A stretch of 64,000 nt of DNA from Liolophura sinensis. Lineage: Eukaryota > Mollusca > Polyplacophora > Chitonida > Chitonidae. The DNA lies in NCBI RefSeq assembly GCF_032854445.1, contig NC_088295.1, forward strand, positions 33,014,510-33,078,509, given 5' to 3'. Below, in pieces: positions 1 to 12,100 of this stretch; position 1 is the first letter of the stretch, and the number at the start of each line of letters is the position of its first letter. A program made the position numbers and the translations under genes. The notes under the pieces were generated by a model. The model made no database searches. It had not been told where the DNA came from and worked only from the letters and a program-made list of their open reading frames with translations.

Positions 1-2
1 AC

Positions 3-102
3 CTGTACGTGTGCTGTCATATCGGCCAGTCTGCGCGACAAATCCTGAAATGAAGGTCGTTCAGCAGGGTCGTCTTTCCAACACTCTAACATTACATTGT
101 AT
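3..102 (-). CDS. Gene A exon 26: kinase subdomain XI (CW...RP)
   Basis: A 100-base exon, phase 2 in and phase 0 out: YNVMLECWKDDPAERPSFQD, the conserved CW..dp..RP.F closing element, then LSRRLADMTAHVQ. Donor GT is bases 2-1 of the window. The terminal exon must lie further left; see gene C for its sequence. Confidence 0.9.
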
Positions 103-3100
103 CTGTGAGGGTGACAGAATGACCATGTTATCAGCAAATCTATAAACTTGAAAGATAACTAAAATATTCATGAACAATGGGTTATGAAAATATAAAGTAA
201 ATGAACAAGCACTCTGGAAGTCTATATTGCTTTTAGCATTAGCGGTTTGATCCCTCAGAATAATGGCTATGTTATAGTCTACAACGGAAACGGCCATCAT
301 TTTGTTCATATTAGACGGCACTGTCCGAATCTCGAACTTGACCTATAGCTTGTAATGGTAAAGTCGTGCACAAAGTATTGATCCTATGCGACAGACCGTT
401 TTGATAAAATATACCAGCAAATGCTGTGTAGCTTACGGACAGATGGGGTCCCCAATGGACGGGTAGGAGATAAGTACAAAATTAAGTAGGACAATAGGAA
501 CAGCCATAAGCACTTATATCAAAATTCAATCACGGCAATATTTAAGCAAGTATAACGCTTACAATGGAATTTGGCAGGATTTAGGGCAGGCCAGACGACA
601 GTTTTGGCTGAGAAGGCGGCGTATCTCCTTGGACTTCATCTTCCCATAAGGTGTCGCTCCGTAGGTCATGATTTCCCACATCAATACACCAAATGACCAC
701 CTGTGGAAGACAATAACCTACGCCTTGATATATTCCAGATAGTCGGTCAGTGTAAAAGGTGATACTATGAGATAAAATCTACAAAGGACAGTTTCAGTCT
801 ACGTTGTGTATATAGTCTGTACGTTGATTTATATTATCCCATTTCAGAGAGCTGTTTGGAGTTAAACGTGAAAATCCTGAGTGCAGTCCCTTTGTCCCGT
901 CACAGTGCCATTCAGACAAAGTAACTGCTGTTAGGGACTAAAGTTCATTTTCACCAATGTTCAGTAACCTACCTTGCTTGGTACTTTATGGACTAAAACA
1001 AAACTTAAATTAAACAACTGATTACACACCTACGGTATAAAGATTTTGTTTAAGCAAAACGCTTAAATGCTTAAGTAAAATAACTTAAGCAGTTTAGCCT
1101 GAACTAAGATTAAAACGTGTCCGGCTTAAGTTCTATACTTTTGAACAGCTGGTTCATGACTATCCTATTTGCCCTTTCCATGATGTACAACGTCTACAGT
1201 ACACAGTTCAAAGGGCAATTTCATGATGGAATGTCACATATTTAAGTCCAACTGCGGTATACGGTAAATTCAATTAAAAGCCCTTACACTTCACTTTGTT
1301 GTGTGTAGACCTTCCCCTCCAGAGTCTCAACCGAAGCCCATCTGCACAGCGGAAAGGTGAACTAGAACGAAAAATTATTTTCAGTATGAACTCAAGCATA
1401 CTGTAAGATAAAATACATGTATTTCTTCGATACAAAAGTTGCTTTACACTTCAACTGACACTTAACATTAATTTTTCAGTAACTAAAAATACAAAACAAC
1501 TTCGCTCAACTAAGGATATACCTGGATGTAATTATAGGCTTACTCTTTGAATTTACCACAGAATTCCTATCAAGTTTACCTTATCCACGTCTTTTGGCTC
1601 GAATCCGACCGGTCTTGCATGCTGGAAGCCGGATATCTTTGCCGTCAGGTCTCCACCAACCAGAACGTTCACAGCTCGTAGGTCTCCATGAAGGGTCTAT
1701 GGAGGAGATGTAGCAAAGGGAGCTTACTCAGTGCTGACAAAAACCAGGAAACATTTTATCGACACTAATATATATTTTTCGTTATTTTTGCATTTCCGTT
1801 TGGTTGAATTATGGCATTAAATACTTAATGTTCTACAAACTGAACTATCTGGACGAAAAATCTAATGAAAAATAAACTAAAAACAACAAATGTTTTGGGC
1901 ATTATGATTTGCCCTCGCTTACTAATACTTGGATAAACTTGGCAGAAATTAAGTGTCGCACCCACATAAAGTTCATGGTGGTTGCAAATACATAATGGTT
2001 TTGGCACTTGACCTGCGTTTCACCTATACCTCTAGCTGTGATAGATGCGCCATACCCTCGGCCACATTTTCAGCAAAGAGCAAGAGATTAGCTTCTGTCA
2101 GTTCTGTATTTGATCCACTTCGTCTTTTATCCCTCAGAAAACTCTGTAAATCGCTCCTTTCTTCAAAGCCGTTGATCATGAAAACGGTGTTATCTGCAAA
2201 TTGGAACACATAGACACCATTAACAGACAAAGTTATCTAAAAAGTTACGGCTGTCTGTTATCACGAAATGAACCTGTATATAAGCCATTCAACACGACTA
2301 AACAACTAACTACCTCTGGTCATTTCTTTATCCCTGTTACAATTTGCAGAAGAAATTGCAGCCACGTGTTAAGTTAAATGCTATCGGTCGAGTTTTCGGC
2401 AGGATGACACGACCTGATTTAATAATAGGTAGATATATTATAGAGACACTTTTCTTGAGTATGGCGTAAAACGCCAATCAAATAAGTAAGTAAATAATAT
2501 GGTGCCAGAACACAAGCCCACCCTGTTCAAGCAATGCACGTTTTCATTTGTGCTTGGACGTTAAAGACTTGACAAACAGTGATGTGCTAACGTATGGCAA
2601 GACCAGGCTCTCTTCACATTAAATGACAGTAGTGACCGTAGTGTGATTGCTTGGCCATATTCGAACTATGGCGTTACTGATAACACCGGTGAGTGAGTAG
2701 ATGAGACAAGGACTTACCGTCTTGTATGGAGTAACCCAGGAAGCACACGACGTGTGGATGGGCTCCAATATTCCGCATAATATCTATCTCTGCCTTACAT
2801 CGCTCAAATGGATTGGCCCCTTTAATGCAAAATATGAACATACTGTAGTCATCAATGCACTACACCTTGACTCTAATTTTATTAATTTTTAGTGTATTGC
2901 TCAATTTTTCTGTAGACGAAGCTACTTGATGCGATCCATAAGCATGGTAAGAAAAGAAGAGAGTCAAAAAGAAATAAAGGCAAATTAATTGTAAGCAACT
3001 GTTCATCTCTGGTATTACCTCTTTTTGACTATTGCAATGTTGTCTGGACAATTACAAACTTGTTTGCAAGTTTCGCGGAACAAAGTTGCCCGAGTTATTT

Positions 3101-6100
3101 TAGGTCGCGCTAAACGTTGACATTTATACCGAATGCTCTCTGATCTCGACTGGTTAAATGTAAGAAAGAGACATGACTACAACACGAGTTTAGTAATGTG
3201 TGCATGATGCAGTGCCTGTCAACCTTAGTGATCACTTTAAATTGCACTCAAGCGCACGTGGACTAAGACTGAGACACAGCCAAAATATTGTAAGATGTTT
3301 AACTGAGAATAAAATAAAATTAGCTGTCGTGGATCAACAGCTTACCAGGTAGGGTGAGGGACTCTCCATCAATAAGTTGTTTTAAACAGAGATTACTAAA
3401 ATGTCTATGATCTATGTTTTAAATTTCCCATCTACATTTTTATTTGATCTCTATAAATTTTGTATATATCGTGTTTTACAGAAAGTTTTGTGCTTGTTTT
3501 TATTGATGTTTTCATTTTCGTGTGTTTTAAGCTGAACTCAAGAATGTGTCACTTGTGCGAGTATTTGTCACATTGAATTAAAAATTGGTATGTGACTTCA
3601 CCTTGGCAGATTATGTACATCAAGTTTTGCGATCTTTTGTTCTTTTTCAACGAACCTACGACCACTTATGGCTGGTCAGTATTGCGAAATATAACTAGGT
3701 ACATTGCTTCAAGGAAAGAAGTAATAAGTCATTTACTCTTCGGGGTTTTGGCAAACTTCGTTTATTTTCAAGAAAATTATGTTGACAAGTTTGTTGTGGA
3801 CTTGAACATAATTGCTATTCTAACGTCTCATTGGGATGGACTGAACCAGCACTTTGTTTAGCATGAGTCACAATAACAACTAAAGTACAGGCTTGTTTTC
3901 CTATGTGAACTCTTTTTTCTCGAAACAATTGCATCAGCTAAGATGCTCATAATTACATTTCAATTTACCTGTGATTTTTCTGATGGCGACGCTCCTCTGA
4001 TGCCCATCAGTCTCCTGAAGTGTTCCTTTTAGCACTTTATGTTTACCTTTGTTCACATTTTCATTAGAAACTCTCAGACGGAATGTTGATATCGCAAGTT
4101 GATCAAATCGCATACCCTCGTATTTACTCTCTGCATTGACTGGAGCCTGGAAAGTGATCAAGTGATTAAAAAAGAGATTTCCCGCTTAGAACTGAGCGAA
4201 TATTTGTAATTTATAAACATATGTTTTCAATACCGATCGGGCCAAAAAACTGTAGCAAAATGTGACTGTGGGAGCACTTCGTGACCATGTTTTTAACATC
4301 GCTCATCATTCTTACTACATTATTTCGGTTACTTTTCTGCAGAGATTAAAAGCTGACATTCAGTCAGGAGGCTCTTCATGTGGACACCCCTACCTGTTAG
4401 GCATGTGGGATATTTTTTAGTACAGAATGTAACATCAAAGACACATATAAGTCAATAGAAGCAGATACAAATAAGGTATATCACGGATTTCACCTGACTT
4501 TTACATTATTAGCCTATACTTTAACCAGTATTTAAATTATCCTTCAAAACGAAAAGAACGGCATCTTAAATACATTACGCAAGACGTAGCCTATGGTTCT
4601 AATAACAACATACGATAGGCCATCAAAGTGTTACTATAACTACAACTGTCTTACTGGTTTCATAGTCTCGTAAGGGTCCATATTCAAGTCTTCAGGCCTA
4701 GGTCTCTGACGACGACGCCTGAAAACAAATATCAAAGATCACTTCATTCCCTATCAATCCTTCTGCAAAAATTCACTGTAAAAAGTCATCGCTGAAAATA
4801 CAAATTTCAAATAAAAAATGAGGGTCACCAAATTACTTTTTTCTCAGAGGACAAAATAACTCTAAACATGCAAACATTAAAATGAACCAGGTCAGCTGTT
4901 TCCTGATGAACTCAAATGTCAAGTTCCTGTCAGTTAAGGGTCTTGACCAGAACGTTCAGTATGAAAGCGATTTTGAATGTAAACTAAGTATATAACAGAA
5001 GTAGACACATACAAGTATATGCAGAATCCTGGTGGTAAAATGCTGATCAATGCTAGCCAGTACACATAATGTACAAGGAGTCCATTACAGGCATTGATGT
5101 ACATAATCATGTATATATGTATATCTGTTATCTGTAATTCTGTTACTGACAGAATGTTACTACATCATGGAAAAACCCATGTGTATGAACATGCCACAAT
5201 GTATGCTAATGTCCATAAAAATCATTTTATTAATTTCTGCTGTTGAATACATACGTGTCCTTCTGTTTCTGACGTTTAGATCGCACTGTGATCACAACAA
5301 TAACGATGAGGAGAATGATTATCGCCAGGCCACATGAGACGCTGACAGCAATGGTTACTGTCTTGTAATCCTTTTCCTCTGCAACATCAGATATAATCAG
5401 ATCTTGAGCTCTGTGAGGACTCTGCTATGTGTTTAATACACGCATTATTTCACTGTTCAAAACATCACATATTAAGGTCACATTATGACACATGTTGATT
5501 AAGGTATTAGACGCTGACATTTTACGGACAAAGGGTGTTCATCAATTTCATTTGATAAATAAAAAAAGGTTTCAAACATGTATACTGGTGCACGCATATC
5601 TTAAATTATAGTTGAAAAAATGATACAGTCCTTACCAATGCTCTGATTGAGGAAACACAAAGAACATGAAATGTTTTAAATTCTTTATTAGAATAAGTAT
5701 TGCAGGACGAATATTGATACAGTATATAGATCGTACATGTAATACATTATTTATTATGCTACTTATTATGCTGTTCATAAGTACATAAAATAAAGCAGTT
5801 CATATTCATGAAAGGTATATCGACATAACGCCATCTACAAGTCCCCATTCTACACACTTCAATGCATTGATAAGGTAATGATGATGGACACACGGATGGA
5901 TGAACTAAGTCACAAATAGAGAGACAAGCAGACAACCTGATCGCTATATCCATCCATAACATATGACGAGATCTTCATATCTTACGCACAAATCAACCTG
6001 ATTTTCAAGCCTGAACTAAGATTTCACAATGTGACCAGCACCAAATTTATTCTTACCTAGGACTAAATGGAGTGCAGCTTCACTGCAATACCAAGACAGT

Positions 6101-9100
6101 ATCAAAACATAAGTTCATCCCCTCAATGTAACATGTACTAAAATAATATGGAAAATACATGAACGTTTGTTTTCATAGCATACGACTCGAACAAGTTCAA
6201 CATGCTAAAAAACAAGTTATGATTTTCAAGTCAAATTTTCATCCCATTAATTTAATGGCACTTGTGCATCTACATCTACATACATGTAAATATATCATCG
6301 ATGCTTTCATTTTTTATCCAACAACTTTTATATCCTTGTTTATGTGGCCTGTCGAAGAAACCAAAATCTCTTCTAGTAAGTTGAATCATGATACGAACAC
6401 TACTGTTGACAGTTTGATTAAATCATAAAATCATACATCATGTTTCATGATGGTGTATCTTCAACTTCATCATCTTCAACGTCATGTAATTGGCACACAG
6501 GACTGTTGGCATCGGCTAAAATGAAAAAAAAAAAACACACCAGCTACATATATGCTTGTATCAGCTTTAATGTTTCATGTGTTACATTGGTATCGTTAGA
6601 AAGAGCAGATTTTATAGTATCTGTGTTCTTCAAATTGTTATTTAATATAACACTATTTCACAGAAATTACGGGGCTTTTCGTTATGTTGGCATCGGAAAA
6701 GTTACGCTATGTTAGCCATATTAGTTTCGCTGCTCTATGCATGTCAGGCAATCAAAATGTAGGAGTGTTGGTGGTTAGCACAGCCTACTTTGTCTACACG
6801 CTATAACAGGGCATCGATCATGGCGTCTGACAGATGGTCCTTGAGGTCTACGACAGTCAAGACAAGGACAAAGCCAAGATCAAGACAAGGCTCAGAGGAT
6901 TAGCTAGAAGATACCCCGGATGAAAATTTACAGCTACTGAAGTACACAGACAGCTATACAGTCTCAAAACAGTCTCAAATGTATATTCGATCCCGCGGGA
7001 GAGTTGCTCGATCTGGCGGGAGAGTTGCTCGATCCCGGGGGGGGGGGGGCAGATTTGGTCGATCCCATGGAAGATTCGCTCGATCTGGCGGGAGATTTGC
7101 TCGATCCCGCGGGCGATTTGCTATCTTTAGTATATTACGCAGGGATGATTTAGTGTTATACTGAGCACTGTGACTATGGGAGTTAAAGAGTTACTGTTGC
7201 ATTAAAATATACTTGAGGATTACGGTTAGGTAGAAATTCCAGCACATATACCTGTCGTAATAGTTTTAAATTGCTGAAGACTGTTCACCGTCTATAGCCG
7301 TGTCAACAAGTCGCCCAGAGTTATTCTCCCTGAAACTCTGTCTCGCAAATGGTATTGCAGATTCTGAACAAATATTTGCTGATTTGACTGTATATATGTG
7401 AATAAATAGATTTCACTGTTTAGTGTTCGAACTGGAAAAACAAATCTTCGCATCTTCTATTAGGCTGTTCTTGCCTATTCACTGAAATAAGTTGTAAGTC
7501 TTGAGTTTTCCTCCAGGAGTTATCCCGGAACAATACAGACTGGGAATGCATTTGGTGTATTAAATAGAATAACGACATTGAATTAATGATTGGAGTATTG
7601 AGAGTAAATCCATATTTCTGTATTGGGGTCTCCAAATACTTGAAGTAAATATCAGTCTTATACGTTACAAAAATATGAAATTTTTTTTTACCTCGGAGTT
7701 GATAGAGATTAACTGGTGATAAGCAGAGAGCAGAGCAAAGCCTGTATTATTAATCTCTAAAGGTCATAAGACCAGGCTATAAAGAAAAATCCGCTACAGT
7801 ACTATCCAAAATTAGTAAAATTACTTCTAAAAGAGTCAACTGTTGCCAACAAGTCTCTCATAAAAAACAACAACAACTAAACCAAAACAAAAACTCGCAA
7901 ATATTTATTATTGCTATAAATTTCTATTTGCTACCCACAGGGAGCATCTCAAAATATCATAGCATAACAGTGGCTTCAGAAACTCAATACTACATGTAAA
8001 AGTACTAACCTTGACGAGCTTTCAGTATGATCGCTGCTCTGAAAACACGCGCGTTGAAATGTGACAATCCATGTATTCTACTAGATGTTGACAGTTTATG
8101 CGGAGTTTAAATTTTCCACACAAAAAATGTTATTAAAATATGCACATTATGGTTTTACTTTGAAACTTTGAAACTGGCATCACATAAATTTTGAATAATA
8201 TGTCTAGAGAAAAGATTTTCATAGCAAAAATGATACCGGTTACCAGGTACATGGTATTAATTTGACATATCTCTGATATTCTATATTACATAAAATATAT
8301 TTCAAAGCTTAAATTTTTTATTCGTTTACTTATTTGTTGGCGTTTTAGACCGTACTCAAGAATATTTCACTTATACGACGGCGACCAGCATTGTGGTGGG
8401 AGGAAACAGGGCAAGCCCGGGGGAAATTTCACAGCCATTTCGCAGGTTGTTGGCGGACCTTCCTACTTACGGGTCACTACTTTACGATGCAACGGGTGGA
8501 TGTACATGTATGTATGTATATCGTGTATGTATGTATGCATGTGTGCGTGTGTGTGGAGGGGGGGGGGGGGGGGGGGGGGGGAGATTCCTTATCGCTGCAG
8601 ATAGAACGTTTTAAAACGAAAGAAAAACTGTAGAATTTGGTGATCAAACATCAGAAATCTATCCACCACGATTGGAGTTGTCCTTGTGACGTCACGGCAG
8701 TACACACCCTGCAGGCAAGTGGGCTTCTCCACGTTCACAACACATACCACAGGAGACAATCGCTATACTTTTACAACTAATTTTCCTTGTCGACGTGTGA
8801 CTGCAGCAACACAACGCAGGATACTGTTACATACATGGCCTAAAACAGTCACAGATTGAGAAAGTATGGACCAGATATCATGAAAAGCACCTTTCCATTA
8901 CAGGGGGACTCGGTTGTAGTCATGTGAGACTTACTAACTCAGCTCTGCCTACTGCAGGAGAATGCCGCAGGAATAGGCTTTCATGAGTACTACCATAATT
9001 CCGTGGACGCCAGACAGTACCGCGCTTGTATCATCTATGGTGACCAGTATGTTAGCGAAAATCTGTCATGGTATACGGCCCAGTCGCTATGCTGTATACG

Positions 9101-12100
9101 ACTTCAATTCTGTTCTGCAAAATCAATTCTGTTAGCTTTAAAAATATTTGTTGTAAAACTGTTTTACTTACATAATTTCCATGGTGCTAATTAAGAGGTG
9201 TACACATAGGGGTAATTACGGATTAAGTCATATCATGGCTTCTGGAAAAGTGGTTAAACCTAATGCAATAATTTTGTCAGTGCATTGTAGAACTTTTCGC
9301 TACATAAACAAGTCAGGTTCTCCTGGCATGACGTCACCTAACCAGCGCTTCGCGGCCGACAAGATAGGCAGGCGGTCCAACTTTAATATTTTTGTTTAAA
9401 GGGAACTAGTTAACATAATATTTTTTTTCATAAGGCTGCTAAAACAGTCCAACATAGCATAAATATTGTGCCTAGCAAACACTTAGAATGAAAAGTCGTT
9501 AGGTATCTCTTTTAAAAAAAGTTCGGTCATATGACGACGAGGAGTCATTAGCACGACGGATTGAACATTAGATTGTAAATCTACTCATACATGAGGCTAT
9601 GTAACTGCTCTAAGCAGGTAATTATTTAGGTAAACATAGGTAAGACACGCAACCGTTTTACAATGGTAAAACATTATGAAATCGTTACTGATGTGTATTA
9701 CAAGAATAGTACCTTCAGAAGTTTGATAGCCAGATGTGTACTCCGTTTCGGTGCAGCCGCCATGAGTGCAGGAAAATGCCTTTACACTGTTCATATAAGT
9801 AAAACAGCTAATATCAAACTACATGTCCATCAGTTAAAATGAATTTTGTGATGACTGCAATCTACGTAAGAAGAAATTTAGAAATTGCAAAAGCTTCTTC
9901 AACAGTCCGTGTATAAGTCTGATTAATAATACATGTTAACCGAAATATAACAAATATCAGCCACATATGGAATCATTTACAACAACGGCTTTAATGCATT
10001 CTTCGGGAACGCTCGGAGAAAAAACAATGGAAGCGGAAACACATTTCATCCTGAACGCAGTTACAGACTGCTTTCATTAGACTTTCATACTCTCGGCTAA
10101 AACCAATGTGGAACCTGATCAAGGACGAAGAATAAATTTCGAAGAATAAATTTTGAAGAATAAATACGAAGAATATATTCCTTTTACGAGTCAAACCGCT
10201 ATGTGATACGTTACTTCATTTGATACAGTTAACATTTAATATCAGCAAAAATTCTAATTTGTATAACAGATACTTGTTAAAGTTTCTTGAAGTTTCTTGA
10301 AGATAATTTTGTGCAGATGACCTCTAACACTCTAGGATAAAATATGACAAATTTAAACATTCTTCATGTAAATCTTCTTTTCCTTGTGCATAAGTTAAAG
10401 CAAAATTCTTGCTTCCATATGAAATGTTCTTTTCCAACTTGTCAATAACATTATGTGGTTTTCTTCTTACGGTTACTATAGTAACCCATAACCAGGGTAC
10501 TAAGAAAAACGCCTCCCTCTGGAACAGTTCGTTGAAAATATACTATCTTTTAAATACAAAGACAAAACAGTATGCTCTATTATTCAAGCCTTTTTAAAGA
10601 CAAAAGATAACACAATCTCACCATCTTTCGTCATGATATCACAGCTTTATGATTCATGGAAAATGACATACCTATATTTCGTTGCTGGCTTCAATGGACC
10701 ATTACAAAACGTGTCAATAGATTCAGTACAATTTCCATCATTTCCAACTGTATACCGGAAAAAACCTGTTTCCCGTTTTGACTTGCTCATTATATCTAAA
10801 ACAAAAGTCAGCAAGTAGTGATAACAGCGAACGTGTTGGATGCATAAAGATTAAAGTAATGAACATGACTACGAAACAGTGGCTTTGGAATCGTTGTAAT
10901 GTTTGCATGATACACAATGTCATAAAAATTGACTCAACAATGCTCACAATTGCATAACAACCTCTGAGCTAGGTATTAGAGATGCAGATTTGTTGACTCA
11001 TTAGCCTAAAACACGTTTAAAAAGGAATGTTCAAAGAGAAAAGTTACCACGTCGAAAATACCAATCAACCGGAGTAGCTCTGTAAGGAATGGTGAAATCT
11101 TTGCTATTCGCTTCGTGCCATTTCGCATAGTTCATGTAGAATGTATCCGCCAAGCTCTTGGAGGTAGACTCTGGAAGTAGAGTATATGGAATGAATCGTC
11201 CGCCTCTGGCAAGTCACTGGAGAGCTTTTTCCACATATCACACACATTGCTTCACCCCACATCGGGACCAAGTTTCTGAAGCTGTACTATATTAACATAA
11301 TTTGTTTCGCTATGATAATGAATGAAAACCAAGTTTTGCACTCGCTGTGAGTTTAAGTCCAACTCATGTTGGCTTCCTCTCTGGCCGTAAGTGGGAAGGT
11401 CTGTCAGCCTCTGCCCGGTTTCCTCCCACCATAATGCTGGCCGCCGTCGTATAAGTGAAATATTCTTGAGAACGGCGTAAAACACAAATCAAATAAATAA
11501 ATAAATATGTTTTGCACAGACTGTGTCATAAGGGAAGTGTTTTATGAGCATATCAATTTATATTCAACAACGAGGGGCCTTCGTGGCCGAGGAGGATTTA
11601 GCACGCCAGCGCGACGCATTGACCCAGTAGTCTCCCATCAATGCAGTCGCTGTGAGTTCAAGTCCAGCTCTTGCTGGTTTTCTCTCAGGCCGTACGTGGA
11701 AAGGTCTACCAGTAACTTGCGGATTGTCGTGGTTATCTCTGGGCTCTGCCTGGTTTCCTCCCATCATAATGCTGGTAAGATAGTAGTGTAATATTTCCAG
11801 TAAAGTCAACATCCGCCGTGACCATGTTAAAATATGGATTGTCAGTTTTTAATTATGTATGATGTAGTATCTAGCATAATACTGTTGTATCTATCTTCAA
11901 ACGCTTTTGTTAATAGTAAACAGTTAATATTTCAGCGTAACTTACCTTCTTCAACAGAACTCGTCTGGATTACGATTAACCCGGAATCGACGATTTTCCC
12001 ATTGGTGTCATCAGTGAAGAAGTCCATCCTGAGATTCAGCTGAAAGATTTGGACGTATTGGGGGACGGTTTTTTTGGTGGAGACGTCCGGGCAAATAACG

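Larger units (their letters stand above)
5379..9712 (-). other. Gene A intron 17 (4.3 kb) between ectodomain and transmembrane exons
   Basis: No further exon was seen. It holds an 18-bp GC-rich repeat (6,985-7,125), a reverse SINE (8,335-8,475), a G24 run and a small SINE-tail fragment near 9,510-9,560. Bases up to about 6,910 are repeated in gene C. Confidence 0.6.

Noticed and set aside
6979-7164. Arg/Gly-repeat peptide MYIRSRGRVARSGG...
   Set aside because: Produced by an 18-bp minisatellite in an intron, on the strand opposite to the gene; no other coding support.
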